Shown here: one piece after another, positions 11,007 to 23,977 of the stretch
Position numbering within the stretch: position 1 is the stretch's first letter
How the letters are laid out: each line of letters begins with the position of its first letter
From: Drosophila miranda
Taxonomy: Eukaryota; Arthropoda; Insecta; Diptera; Drosophilidae
DNA: 64,000 nucleotides
Assembly: GCF_003369915.1 (NCBI RefSeq)
Contig: NW_022881614.1
Location: 11,863,001 to 11,927,000, forward strand
Reading direction: 5' to 3'
Program-made: the position numbers and the translations under genes
Notes under the pieces: model-generated
Databases searched by the model: none
Told to the model about the DNA's origin: nothing
The model's input: the letters and a program-made list of their open reading frames with translations, nothing else

Positions 11007-12146
11007 TGTTATGATCCGCCTCTTTGCCACCCTGGCCTATCGTTCCCAGCTAGCTCACGGGGAAGTCAGGGGTGTTTCCGACCCGATAAGCCAGGGGACG
11101 GATTGAACAAAACAAAAAAACAAAAAAAAACATACAAAAAAAACAAATCTAATTTATAGGACAGACTTGTCCTCGTTGGCACTTTCGTCAGCGGGGATAG
11201 TTGGTTTCGTTATCCCTAGCAGGGTCCCACCCTTCCATGAGCGCCACCTTTTGAATTCGCTCCCTTTTCATATTCAGGGTCCCGCTCTTCTTCTCGCTCT
11301 CGTCCCACCCAACTACCGTTTTCTATTCACTCATGACTCTTTTCAAATTTTCATTTTTATATCCACTATATTTTCATATTTACCTTGAACATTATTAATT
11401 AATAATCTAGGTTTATATAAAGGAAACAAATACTAGCACAAAAATACTAACAACAAAATAAACCCTATTTCGGCCGAATTGGCAGCCCCCTTTGATAAAA
11501 GTTGTTGCTTCCTGATGCTTGCTGATGTTTACGTTTGATCGTGGTGTCTTTTTATATGATCGTGATATATTGTTTAATTGTGGGTCGGACGGGTGTAGAT
11601 GTGCGAAATGTGGTGATGTTATGTGATGTGTTATGAATGAGGGTATACATGCGTGGGTTGTGTGTGATGTGGGTGGATGAAGGTGGGTGTGTGTGAATCG
11701 TGTGTGTGTATTTCTGCTTTGAAGTCCGGATTCTTTCTCCGGGGGGCTGGTGTGTGGGGACAGAAACGTGTCTCCAGTCGGTGCTCCGCTGACGGTTCCT
11801 TGGTGCCGGTGCTCCGCTGACGGTTCTCGCATCAGTTTTCCGGCCTGGCCAGTACCGGGATGCTGCTGCCGATGTCCGCCGCTTCTGCTGATGTTGATGC
11901 CTGCCGCTGATGTCTTGGTGGGATCGTCGTCTCAACGATCACCGATTTTGTTTCCTTTTTTTCTTTCAGGGCACGTGCGGCCTCCACTATTCTCCACCGG
12001 AAACTCTCCCTTTTCTTCCTCCTCGCCCCGTTTCCTTTTCTCCCACGCAACTCTGCCACTACTTCCCAGGATCCACTGTAGATGCCGCTGTCTCTTTCTT
12101 CTCCAGCCCTGATACCTATCGGCTCTCTCCAAAACCGCCCATAACA
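11007..12146 (-). repeat. 5' LTR of Osvaldo-like copy 1
   Basis: 1140 bp, promoter-side LTR for the leftward transcript. It is bounded by TGTTATG and CATAACA, and the AATC target duplication follows at 12147-12150. It lies about 400 bp upstream of IntS8. Confidence 0.9.
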
Positions 12147-12490
12147 AATCATATAAAATTATGTGTTCAGGTATGGAAGTCCCATCTAGCTAGTAACAGC
12201 AAATCGAATATCAAAATCATGGAATATGGTTTTCCAGCCCTTGACGGAGAATGATTAACCCATTGTAGACCAAGGCAATATTTAAATATTTAGCCATAAA
12301 TAATGAAAATTTCATATGTTTTGAGCAGTTCGGGTGAAAGATATCGTGGTTTTTTTTTTTAAGTTCAGATTAAAGATTGGCATGGATCTACAAGAAGAAT
12401 TTAAAATCAGTAATATTTTCCGCCGTTTACCTCAAGTCGTTGAACTGTTTAAATAGAGGGGCTTAAGTGGGCCAAGTTCGTTTTATATTT
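12147..12490 (-). repeat. Dispersed AT-rich repeat, right part (copy R0)
   Basis: Continues the repeat interrupted at 3939. On the minus strand it aligns with 46966-47290: shared blocks include the AAAATTATGTG module, CTAGCTAGTAA, the GATTAACCCA-TGTAG module, a T-tract followed by AAGTTCAGA, and the terminal GGGCCAAGTTCG at about 12470-12482. The repeat ends about 70 bp before the IntS8 start codon. Confidence 0.65.
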
Positions 12491-12553
12491 TATCGGTCCG
12501 CTGCCCACAGAGTTTAATTTTGTTTTGACTATTACAATTTGTCGAAAAACAGA

Positions 12554-15500
12554 ATGGATGATCCGCTCAAACCCAAGCCGGTGCCACTGGCGGCCGAGAC
12601 GGTCTTGTGGTTTGAATTCCTGCTCGATCCGCACAAGATAACGCAGCACCTGCAGCGCGCACATCCCGGTAAGAGGCAAATTTTCCACTTGTAGAGCTCT
12701 GGTGACACAACTACGGTTTTTTACAGAACCCAGCGCCCTCGAGTTGATCATGCAGTTCATCAGCGTGACGCCGGACACGGCGGTAGCGTCCGTGGGGACG
12801 CCTGGAAGTGACCTGCAAAACCTGCCGGGCGCCACTGTGGGAGGAGCAGTGAATTCACCCACGCCCGCGGCTTCAGCACCTCTCAATGTCTGCCCGCTCG
12901 CACAGCAACAGCAGTGGCCAGAGGAGAATGGGCTGGATCTCACCAGAAAGCAGTTGGCACTGAAAATTCTCGAGTTGAAGGTTGCCACATGGCTGCGATG
13001 GGACCTAGACATGCTGGATAATAACCTGCCCGTGCTAATGCAGCTCGTCTTGCTGCGTGATCTCTGCACCATTAGCTATGGCCGCAATCTGAGCATACCC
13101 CTTGCAAGTGACTTCGATTTGAAAATATGTAAGTCCGAGCGACGGCTGAAACGAAAGAACTGGATAATCTTTATCTTTATATTTCCCTTAGCCGCATTTG
13201 GGAACGAGCGAGCTGCGAGGTTTGCCCTCACCATCTATCACCGCCTACTGCTACGGCTGCAGCTCGTCAAGGAGAGTTCTCCTTTCAGATTCCAGCCGAT
13301 CGATCAGCTGCAACAGTTCCTGGAGTCGCCAACGCAGCCTTCGATTGAGTATCTGCAGCAGCTTTGCGCATCCAGCAAGCCGTTCTACGTGTTCCACTAC
13401 GAAAGCTTTGTGACCCTGCATTGTGATGATGTCAGCACTGGCCAGAACTACGACATAATGCATCTGATCACCCCCCAGGAGCTGCGGGCCCAAATCAACT
13501 ACGAGCTGGCCCACTATTACCTGTACACCAAACAGTATGTGCTGGCGAGGGAGGCGGCTGCCGCCTGCAACAACAACTTGCAGGCGATATCACCGCAGAC
13601 CACCCTGTACTTCTGTCACATTCGGCCCGTGGAGCTGGAGGGGCTGCTGCTGGCCTGCGGAATCAGCGCCCAGAAGCATACTCTGATGGAGCGTTTCCAT
13701 CAATCGTTGCTGAACAACTATGCGGAGATTGTGACGATTCTGCGGCTGGATAACCATGCACGCGAAATTCCGCTGGTCAGTAGACGCAATCTGGAGCTGG
13801 ACCTTGAGGGCGCCATCTCTACGGGACAGCTCAAGGATACGATGCAACTGCAGCTGCAGGTGGCGGCCCTCAATATGGTGCGGATCATCTTCGAATGGGG
13901 CAGCATATTTGGCAGCGTGGAGTACTTTGAGAAGTATCGCGAGCTGGACTATCTGCCGCCTCTTGTGGAGGCCTTGACAGAGGTGCTGCCCAACTGCAAC
14001 AAGGCGCAACAGTCAGCCCTCAAGCATTTCCTCATCGACTGTATGCTCCACCAGGCACAGCCACAGCAGTCGAAGCAGTTGCTGCAGATCGTGCGGGATT
14101 TGGGTATCTTCACGGTCGAGGAGCTGGACGATTTGGATGATCAGATGCTGCAGGCAGCCCCTCCCGTGCCGAACAGTTCTCTGGCCTCGCTCACTGACTG
14201 GATGTGCCACTCCAAAAGTAAGTGGCAATCGATGCGGTTTTCCCATTTCTAACCCCTTTGTGTTTTCTGTGCAGGTGCCCGTGTGGACGTCGCTGCCCTA
14301 GAGCGGCAACTGATCAGCTGTGAGAATGCGAACACCGTGAGGATTCTGCTAGTGAAGCTGTGTGGAACGGCGCCGGGAAAACCCCTGTGTTTCATAAGTC
14401 CCAGCTGGGATGTGCCTCAGCCACTAAAGGCAATGGTCATGGCGATGCCAGTGAGTTTCCTGCAGGATTTCAGCTACGTGCTGCTCGGAAAGGCGCGAGA
14501 ACTGGCGACGAGGGGCGACTACATTGAGGCCGTGTCCATGCTGAGTGTGTTAAAGTCAGAGACGCAGCGCCAGGAGATAGCCGGTAATACTCAGTTGATG
14601 TGCAAGCTGCTCACGTGGGAGATTCTGAACATACAGATAACGCAGAGCCTGGAGGAGTGGCACCAGAATCCGCTCGACCTGCAGTCGCTGGGAGCGCGAT
14701 GCAAGCAGTGTCTAAGTGTACTCCAGGCGGGCGACTCCATATTGCCTAGGCCGGACATACTCGAAAGCTGTGCCATTATGCTGCTCAATCTGACAGATTT
14801 CCCGCCACTCCTCTACCTGGAAAAGCGGACAGGTCCTCTCGAACTAACTCTGGCCTTTGCAGCCACCTTCATTGAAATGGAAAAGATGAAGACCAACAAG
14901 AAGGTGTCTCGCGATGCGTGGGAGCTGATGGTGAGCATGTTCCTCAATGTGCCCAAGCGTTCAACGCCATCGAGTGGCGGCAGTAGCTCTCTCCAGACAT
15001 TCTTGCAACGTGTTCGCCATCAGAATATATTTGGTCTGGCCATCTCCATGCTGGGAAAGCTGCACAACATACTCAAGGATGATCCCAATCACGATCTGAG
15101 CTGTGAATACATGCACCTCTGGCCCACCAGCGTTAACAAGTGAGTCCCATATATCGTCCCCTATTTATACTTATATAATCTCTAAGCGAATTTTGTTCCC
15201 ATCCTCTTAGCCCCATTAGCTTTAGCCTGCGTAGTGTTTGCGAGACTCTTCAGTGGCTGCTGTCCGAGGCTCTGTCATACTATCCGCAGACCATTTCCTG
15301 GCTTAAAATGAAGGGCGACCTGGACCTGGCCATCGGGAATAACGAATCCGCGATGCGGTGCTATGTAAATGCCCTGGTGACCGGAACGGACTACTGCACG
15401 ATGCCGCTGCAGCGCAATGTGGCGGATGACTATGTCATTCGCAAGATGATTCGCTGTGCCGCCAATTTGGGCTGTCATATGCAGGCCACCGTCCTGTGTC

Positions 15501-15861
15501 AGTTTCTCGAGGAAATCGACTATGGGATTGTGTTTAAAAATCTCAGCGAGAAGTCGTCAAACTTCACCGATGCCATGGATTCGTACTACAGCTGCATATG
15601 GGACACCACGCTTCTGGAGTTCATTGTCAATCTGCATGCGAAACGAGGCGAGCACAGTCGAAAACTGGAGGCGGTAAGCCAATCCCCCAATCCTTGAGAA
15701 GCACTCACTCACTCACTCTGTCACTTTCGCCCTTCACACAGATCTCCATGATGGGCACTTTGGAGCTGAATGCCAATAACAACGAGGAAATCAAACGAGA
15801 AAGCGCCATGGTGCGCAAGTCTCGCTTCATTCGCGCCCTGGCCAAGCAGTATTTGCTGTAG
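12554..15861 (+). CDS. IntS8: Integrator complex subunit 8
   Basis: Subunit of the nuclear Integrator complex, which cleaves snRNA 3' ends and attenuates paused RNA polymerase II; INTS8 helps dock protein phosphatase 2A. I read six exons: 12554-12668, 12727-13128, 13192-14217, 14275-15139, 15211-15673 and 15742-15861, all with GT-AG introns and matching phase, giving about 996 residues, close to the family length. The protein starts MDDPLKPKPVPLAAETVLWF and is largely helical and Leu-rich, as expected of this TPR-like scaffold. No break is seen. The 3' end faces Fen1 with 152 bp between the stop codons. The promoter is squeezed between the start and a repeat ending near 12482. Confidence 0.88.
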
Positions 15862-16013
15862 TCGCAGACGCAGGTTAACATCCACATCCACACAAATCCA
15901 AAAGAAGACCAACTAGAAATAAGCTCAAATCGATGTAGTTATAATATTAATTGTAGGCTTTAAATATGTTTAAGTTAAGATTAAAAAAAATTGTACGTTT
16001 TTGTAGATAAAAA

Positions 16014-17239
16014 CTATTTGGGTCTTCTGCCACGTGCGGCACCGCCGCTGGTTTTTGCCTTCTTGTTGTTGGCACTCTTTTTTGCCTCCTCGGCCTTCCG
16101 CTTGGCTGCATTCACGGCATTCGGTGTGCTAGGCAATGTTTTAAAGAAGCTATCCAGTCGCACTTGGGTCCGAGCATGCTTGGACTTGAACAGTTTTTTG
16201 GCACCGTTGCGAACACGCTCCTCGCTGAACTGCCTGTCCCCGCAGAGGAACTTGACCAGTCCCTCTTCGTCGGGTTCCGTCCACTTGAGATCAATGGCAG
16301 AGGCATCGGCCACCTCCGGCTCAATGAAAAGCTCGCGCGCCACCTTGTAGTTCCAGTTCTCGGGCACCGTGTACTTGCTGGTGTCCAGGTTATCCAGTAT
16401 GGTCTCAATATCCCTATAGTTGTTGATCAACTCTATGGCACGTTTCGGGCCGATGCCCTTGATGTTCTCGCAGTAGTCGCAGCCCAGGAGGATGCATAGA
16501 TCGATGAACTCGCGGTTGTTGACCTCTAGACCCTCGAGCACCTTGTCGTAGCTAAACTCCTTGACCGGCATCTTACGGGCCTCGCTGTATGTGAGATACC
16601 TAAGCAGCTTTGTTGACCCAAATGTCAGCGCATCCATATCCTCCGTCGCCGTGGCATACACCTTTCCAGCCTTGACGAGCGCTGCACACTGTGCCTCTGC
16701 CTCACAGGGGGCGTCTACATCGGGAACTCCCATCAGGGACAGCAGTTCCTTGGCTTCGCGAGCATGCTCTTTGGTAACTCGAACCAGGCGACGATTGAAT
16801 TTCTCGATCTCCGCGTCATCGCCGGCGTCCGTGGCAGCCTTTAGGGCCTTCTCCGCCTCCTCACGGCGCTCGGCACGCTTGGCCAATTCCCCAGACTTCA
16901 AAACTGGAGGCTTACCATCAAACACATACACAGGCTTTATTCCGTTGTCCAGTAGTAGGATGGTGCGATAAAATATGCCCATCAAATGGGACGTGGGATC
17001 TCCGTTGACTGTCTCCAGCTGAGCTCCCTCCGACCGCACTGCTATGAGGAACTGGTACAAGCACATACTGGCATCGATAGCCACCTTACGACCTACAAAG
17101 AATAGGATCGGATAAGGTTTAAGAGGAGTTCTTTTGTTCAACCCAATTCAGACTCACCAAACAAATGCTTCATTTCACTCTCACGTATGGCCTGGGGCGC
17201 CAGGTCCGCTATGAGCTTTGATAAGCCCAAAATTCCCAT
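16014..17239 (-). CDS. Fen1: Flap endonuclease 1
   Basis: Structure-specific 5' nuclease that removes 5' flaps during Okazaki fragment maturation and long-patch base excision repair. Two exons: 17158-17239 and 16014-17092, giving 386 residues, the usual length. It begins [15 protein letters not shown], followed by the XPG-N domain ([22 protein letters not shown]), the XPG-I domain with acidic metal-binding residues ([22 protein letters not shown]), the helix-hairpin-helix part ([18 protein letters not shown]) and the C-terminal PCNA-binding QVRLDSFFK box with a basic tail. All key residues are present. The gene is head-to-head with Dek (485 bp between start codons) and tail-to-tail with IntS8. 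Confidence 0.96.
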
Positions 17240-17724
17240 GATAAGTGTGTGATCACTGAATTTCGAGTACGTAAATAAATATAAGGTTTATTTTATTCTA
17301 AGGTCACTCCGGCGTTTCCAAATTACTTTTTCCTGACAAACGTCGTGCGCTTTTTTTGCGACCAACCACTTTCGATAGTAACGATGAATTCCTTGCCGGC
17401 CGGCCATCGGTGTCTTCGATAGTGTAGAGTAAATATTAGAAAACGAGATCTATATAATTTAAACAAAAAAACGACACTTTATAACATAAATTATTAACTA
17501 TTAATACCAGCACTTTAAAAGCAGTTGTCTGGTGCCTTTTACCATTAGTATTTTAAAGCAATATCTATCAGAAAGAAATATATCGCGACAAAACGGAACC
17601 CTGATTCATATTTGATATTTTTTAGGCACTGTTCCGTGCTGATGCGGTACCATCGATAGTGACACCACTAGTAAATGTGTGAATGTGTGTCGGCTGACGG
17701 AAAAATATAAAAACCATTAAAAAT
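17240..17724. promoter_or_regulatory. Shared Fen1/Dek head-to-head promoter region
   Basis: The 485 bp between two divergent start codons must hold both promoters. Several CGATAG-type motifs (17373, 17416, and CATCGATAG at 17652) resemble DREF-binding elements typical of Drosophila replication and housekeeping genes. No TATA box is evident at a sensible distance for either gene. Confidence 0.5.
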
Positions 17725-20700
17725 ATGGTACGTAGAATTCTGAAAATGGTTTTAAAACAAAGTTGCGAGTGTGTGCCAAGGACGCGCATTGAAAACGGCT
17801 AGTTGGCAAATGCTTTTGTGGTGTAAATAGAGCGCAACAAATATTGGCTCCAGAGAGGATGCGGATTGCCCGACTATTGTTCTCTCCCCGCTCATTTTAT
17901 GTGTATAAACATGGCGTCGTAGCGGCCCATAGCTAGGTTTCAGTGCGTGGGAGTGAGACAACGAGTGCGTGCGCGCCTCATAGATTTGCAATGTTGTTTT
18001 TCAATTTCTATCTCCTCTCCCTCTTGCTCGTCGTGCGGAAGACACGCATACAGAAGCTCTCGAACTCATTCCCGAATAAAACGCACAAAATCGAATGGTA
18101 GATGGTGGTCGCCGCCAAAAATTAGCAAGTGAAATAAAATTGTGATTTCGTATCTCTTTCCACTCTATTACCAGGATGCTAACAAAGCGGCAGAAACGGC
18201 AACAAAAGAGAATGCCGCCGACAAGGTAAACGAGGCGAAGGCAGTGGAGAATGCAGCGGCGGCCGCCGAGGACCGTGATGAAGAGTCGAAAGGAGCCGAA
18301 CAGGGATCCGATGCAACGACACCCCCTGACGACGATGGGGCCTCCGCCACCACTGCTGATGACGTCGCTGATAAAAAGCCCAAAGGAGACACAGTGGAAG
18401 CCCCCACCCCCGACTCGGATGCAGGTAAATAAAAGCCACGCGCCCACAACGACAACCTGCCTATGTAGCAATGTCGTATTAATCGTGCTCGTTGGTGTTG
18501 GTGAAGAAAGAGCGAGAAAAACAAAAATCATAAAATGAATTTTGCGCGCGTTTCGCAACGCGGCGAAATGGGTTCATTTTCATCTGTCCCCAGCAGAGAG
18601 TGTTGTGGTAGGGGGGACATGTGTTCGCCGGCCCACATGCATATGTGTGTGCGTGTTCCTATTGGCTTTCTGCTGCTTATTTTAAGAGTTTCCGTGTGGC
18701 GCTGTCGTCTAAACTGTTCGTCGATGTATATGTTCCATGGTTCGAACCCCACAAGAGCGAAAATCTCCTCTCCCATCGGAGTAAAAGATAATTTTCGTTT
18801 TTCATTGGCTATTGTTCATGCTAATCCTTTCCAATGGGGTTTTTGCGTAGTAAAGGCCGAGGTATAGCAACATTTTCAGTATTCATAGTTCCTTGCGCTC
18901 CTAAGTGAAGTTAGCTCTGGACTTCCCAAGGCTGAAGACAATTCCTTTTTCCAGCAATTAATCTTTCTTTGATTTACAGAAATTTCTAATTAGTTTTAAT
19001 CCTTTTTTTTCTGTGTTTGCGCAGGCGCATCGGACAAAACGGAGGTATCGCCTGATCCGGTGAAGAAGGTTAGCATTAACAACAGCAAGGATTCAAAGAA
19101 GGAGGATGCAAAACAGGAGGATGAGGATGAAAACGAAGACGATGCCGATACTCAAGGGAATGAGGAGGACGATGACGAGGACAAGGCTAGCGATGAGGAG
19201 AGCGACAGGACCACTAAAACCGCTGCAGACGAAAAACACAAAGGTAGTGATGCCAAGGATGGGGCCAAGGGAAAGACAGTTGCGGGAGCTGACAAATCGG
19301 CCCCAGCCAAGAAACCATTGTCGAAGCCCAAAAATGGTAAGGTGGAGAAGGCAGAGGACGACGACGACGAAGAAGCCGGAGATGCTGGCGAGGACGATGG
19401 CCTGGATGAGAACAATGAGGTGGCAGAGGACGATGAGAATGTCGTGGCTTTGGCGGAGATTGATCGCATCAATGAGAACATCAACAAGACTCGTGTCGAC
19501 GGCCTACAGACCCTACATGCGGTGAGCGGACGAAATGAGATTATCATTCGGAGAATAATTGATTTAACATCGAATATACAAATCTGTTTTAGCTCTGTTT
19601 TGGGGCCCAAGGCAAAAACAATGTTGTGAAGAAGAATCTGCGCTCCTTTGCTGGATTCGAGTTCGCCAAGGACTCGACGGAATACAACAAGAAACTCGAT
19701 GCCATCAAGAAGGTGGAAAACAAAGGACTTCGGAGCATTTGCGAGATTCTCACATTGGATCGCAAAGGCAGCAAGAATGAAATCGTAATGCGAGTGCTCA
19801 AATTTCTAATGGAGCCAGACGAATCGCTGTGCTTGGAGCAGGGCGACGAAGACGAGGAGGAGCCAGAGGATGACCTGGACGAAGAAGAGGAAGAGGTCAG
19901 CGAGGATGACAAGAAACGCAAGAGCAGCAAGTCGGGTGGCAGAGGATCTGCTCGCAACTCTAGCGGACGTCCCCGGCGCACGACGGCTGGCAAAAGTAAG
20001 TCAAATACAATCATTAGTTCGAGAAGATCCTTAACCCTGACCTTTGTGTCGTCTGCTTTCAGAAATGTCTGCGTACGGTGACTTGTCCAGCTCCGAGGAG
20101 AGCGAGCAGAAAGTTCCGGTGACCAAGCGGAGACGCAACGATGACTCAGAGTCGGGTTCAGACGTAAGTATTGCAGCGGATAATGCAAAAACGAGATTCT
20201 CTAATTTACACCATCAATTACAGTACAATCCTTCGGCCAACTCAGACTCTGATGCCGGTCGTGGCGGCGGCGGCGGCGGTGGTGGTGGTGCCGCTAAAGC
20301 TGGTCGCAACGTGTCTGCACGAGGCAGTCGGGGTCGTCCAGCGCGCAAGAGTCGGCGAAGAAATTCGGATTCTGAGGAAGAAGAGGAGTCCGAACTATCC
20401 GATGCCGATAGCGATGTATGTCTACCCCCTGTGCCCTTCCAAGTCACCTTCTAATCAGCAACGATCTTTCTACACTTCTAATAGGTTCCGAAGCGCAAGC
20501 GCCCAGCCGTAACTGGTAAGCGTGGGAGACCGGCGGTCACTTCCGTGGCTGGACGACGGGGACGTGGACGGGGGGCACCTGCGCGAAAACGCAAAGATTC
20601 CGACAGCGAAGAGGATGACATTTCCGAAGATGAGGAGGAGGAGGAACTGTCGGAGTTTGGCAGCGACCAAAGTGAGGTAAGCGAAATAACAGACATGGAG

Positions 20701-21330
20701 GGCATAGAGGGGAAAGGTTGTAACATCTCCATCTTGCAGGATGTACGCCCCAAGAGGAGTAGGAAGCCCACAACGCCTGCGAGAAATAGCAAAGCTAATA
20801 ACAAGTCAAAACCAGCTGGAAAGGGTAAGCTTACCAGCACCTTTGAACCATTAATTATTTTTTAACCTCCGCCTCTCTCTGCTCGATGCATCCAGCCGAT
20901 GGTCGATCAAAAAAATCAAAGAAAGAATCGTCCGAGGAGGAGGATGATGATGTCGATGACAAAGATGAGTCTGACGAGGATGAGCCACTAACCAAAAAGG
21001 GCAAAATGGCATTCCCAACGGTGAGTAGCCGCTAGCTCTGGCTATTGCTAATTCGATCTTAAATCGTGTGGTATGGTATACCTTTTGATTGCAGGATGAG
21101 CAAATACGCGGCTATGTCAAAGAAATATTGGATAAGGCAAATCTGGAGGAGATAACCATGAAAACAGTTTGCAAGCAAGTCTATGCGAAATATCCAGAAT
21201 TTGATCTAACAGAAAAGAAAGACTTCATTAAGGCCACAGTAAAAGCGGTAAGCAAACATCAGTGAATTAGTATCTTTGCCTATTGATCGGTCTAATCGCA
21301 ATCCCTATGCTACAGTTAATTGCGACATAA
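17725..21330 (+). CDS. Dek: DEK chromatin protein
   Basis: Nuclear DNA- and histone-binding protein acting in chromatin architecture and splicing. I read eleven coding exons: 17725-17727 (ATG only), 18175-18424, 19025-19521, 19593-19995, 20063-20163, 20224-20415, 20485-20676, 20740-20824, 20896-21020, 21095-21247, 21316-21330; phases agree and give about 671 residues. An acidic, low-complexity N-terminus leads to the conserved LCFGAQG… KKNLRSFAGFEF pseudo-SAP/SAP core (DRKGSKNEIVMRVLKFLMEP), then alternating acidic and basic Ser-rich tracts including a Gly run, and the DEK C-terminal domain (DEQIRGYVKEILDKANLEEI… TVCKQVYAKYP). The start codon forms its own exon with ATG directly against GTACGT. 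Small in-frame exons in the acidic part could be alternatively spliced. Confidence 0.9.
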
Positions 21331-23977
21331 AACGAAGACGGGGGGCATCTTCAAGCCGGAGGAAGGGCCAGGTCCTGTAAACAAACCAAGCAAAATAAAA
21401 CAAACAGCGGCAGAAAAGTAACCTTTGCCACCCTTTGAGAGCTGTTTCAACACCATCCAACGTTCGGCGTAGTTCAAGAAAAGTAACTCTAGCTCTCCTA
21501 TAAGTATATGATGATTTGTGCTCGTAAAGCTATCTGCAGTTAATCTTAACTCAAGTTAACTCAACGACAGAGTCATTCGAAAAATACAATGACGTCTCCT
21601 GTCCACTCTTATATATATTCACATGTATATATAACTTCTTTTTGATCCCAGAAAGCGACGCCCCCGCGCTTTAACTTTCATTTATTTAATGGCTAAATGT
21701 GCTCTTGACAGCTCTGCAAAATGTGTGTAAATTAAGCCAAGGAGAAATTTGTAAAAATCAGCTTAAAAAACGTACTAACATGTAGCTACTTTGATTGACA
21801 TTCAAAAGAAAAAAATTTTGTATTTAAAGTTAAGGCAAGATAAATAAAACAAAAAAAGAAGAAAGTAAAAGTAAAAATCGAAAGAAGAAAAAGGAAAAAT
21901 AAATAACCAAAATTCACACACTGACAGCAGTACAAAAACATAATAATGAATGAAGGAATTAAGCCACTTTGCAAGTAGATGGAAGAAGACTTAAAATTTA
22001 AATTATTGCAACACTTTTTGGCAATGTAAAAAATTCAACTTTGGGCGAGTAACTGTAGTTTTAAGGCGCAGACACACACACACGCACGGCAGAGAGGAGC
22101 GAGGGAATTGAATGATAATTAATTGATGATCCCCTCCCGCCGCACCCCCATAATCCTATTCAGATCAAGTGCTTCACCATCACACCTAGTAGTTGAGGAT
22201 TGAAAGGAAGAGAAGAGATACATAGGTTTCTCGGCAACATAACGCAAATGGGAACACGCTCACACGCCACGGATGAGTGCATCAAATAAATGAATGAAAG
22301 AGTTAAATATTATAAATATTTATAAATGTAAACAAAGGCGGAAATAGATGTATGTTAATTTTAAAAAGAAAAAAGGCAGTACACAACACAAAAGGGAATC
22401 AAGCAAATCGTTGAATTATCGACGAAAGGAATCGTACAGAACAAATTCAAAATATATATCTAGAACATCAGCATTCTCAATGTAAGTTTTCTTGTAGTAA
22501 ACTCGTTCATAAATAGCAGATCAAAAATCCAAAATTATACAAATAAAAACAAATTGATGTATGTTGAATTGCCCAATCTATTATACCTACTGATACGCAC
22601 TGTACTATGTATGTATGTCGTCTAGTTTAAGAGTTTACAATATGAGGTAGTCTGCCTGACGAATCCAGCTGAAATGGATGGTTGGATCGATCTAGCAGGC
22701 ACTAAGCTCTATAAATATATACATATACATATTCTGTTGTTCTAACTTTAAATGTTTCTTTGCGAAATGCTTAAGAGGGATGAGATGAACAAGAAATGAT
22801 ATATATATCAGTAATAAAATGCGAGAAGTTAAGTAAAAGCAAATCTGTGTGCTGGAATAACTAATGGTAGGGAAGGGGAGGGGATGGGGTGTGCATGTGG
22901 TAAGAAATTATTATTGTTTTTTTTTTTGCCCCTGGCACCCTACATGAGCTCCATACAATAAACGGTATCGTTTTGTGGTTTTAATATGGGGAAATTTATT
23001 TGAGAAAATTGGAATATTCAATATTGAGGACATTTCATTGGGTATATACGATTTACGATCTATTGCAAGTTGAAAGGTTAAGCTAATATCCATCAGACTC
23101 TGACCAGCCGAATATACGAAGATCACGCAGATAGGGCTGTAAATTGCAGATATTTCATGGTTCAGTTATATATGTATTATCAAAAGATATGGATATATCA
23201 ACAAATGTTATTAAAACAACAACAAAAAATATATATATGTTCCAATTTCTGGTTAAAAAAATACGATATAATATCTATGTATCTATGCATATGTTAATAT
23301 GAGTTATAGAAAGGTAGAAAGGGATTTTGGTATATTCAATTGCCCCTGCAAATAGCACGTAATTTAAATCAAATATAAAGAAATACATCTATGTATCAAT
23401 TTCAAAAATATCATTTGATTGCAAAATAAACGGCTTGACATTGGATCCAAAAAAATGCTGAATTGGGTTTTAAAATGGACTTCTAAGGGTAGATGGACCA
23501 TACTTACCTCTCTGCAGATCGAACAGGAGGCCATCAGGGGATTCGAGACCTTTGCTGAAACTATAAGAGGACAAACGGCTTCCCGATGTTATATAAAACA
23601 GGTCTAGGCCAATCTAAACTAGCAGAATTCCATATGTACATCAAACTGTTTGAGATATGCCTTGCACAGATACTATTCAAACCCTTCCTAGTCCCAGACC
23701 TATGCCACACTTTGAGAGGAGTTGTTAGACAATATACAGTATACAAATGGTGGATCTATAAAGATATACATATGTAGATATAGATGGGCTTTGGAGGCAA
23801 TGTTATCCGAATATATAGCAAGCAAATGATACCTTGAAACTATACACATAATTATCTGTTTATGTTCATGATCGACTGAAGTCTACTCTGGGGAGGGAGC
23901 ACTGCACTGCACTGTTTGGGATATCGGATATCGTCGCAGTTGCTATGAAAATATATAGAAATATATATATATATATA
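21331..23977. other. Dek 3' flank and intergenic DNA
   Basis: AT-rich, with many AATAAA-like hexamers (for example near 21841, 22286 and 22539) compatible with a long Dek 3' UTR, and AT dinucleotide microsatellites near 23960. No protein of known family is visible in any frame. Confidence 0.5.

Larger units (their letters stand above)
3940..12146 (-). mobile_element. Osvaldo-like Ty3/gypsy LTR retrotransposon, copy 1
   Basis: An 8207-bp element transcribed leftward. It has two 1140-bp LTRs that start TGTTATG and end CATAACA (7-bp perfect inverted ends), a tRNA-Lys-type primer binding site, a gag frame and a pol frame, and is flanked by the 4-bp target duplication AATC (3936-3939 and 12147-12150). 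Long LTRs, lysine-tRNA priming, 4-bp duplication and no env agree with the Osvaldo clade described in D. buzzatii; the clade name is inference from memory. I see only two differences between the LTRs (near 4313/11380 and 5071/12138), so insertion was recent, yet pol is damaged. It sits about 400 bp upstream of the IntS8 start codon. Confidence 0.85.

Noticed and set aside
18735-18760. GGTTCGAACCCC resembling a tRNA B box
   Set aside because: No A box at the right distance, no acceptor-stem pairing, and it lies in a Dek intron.
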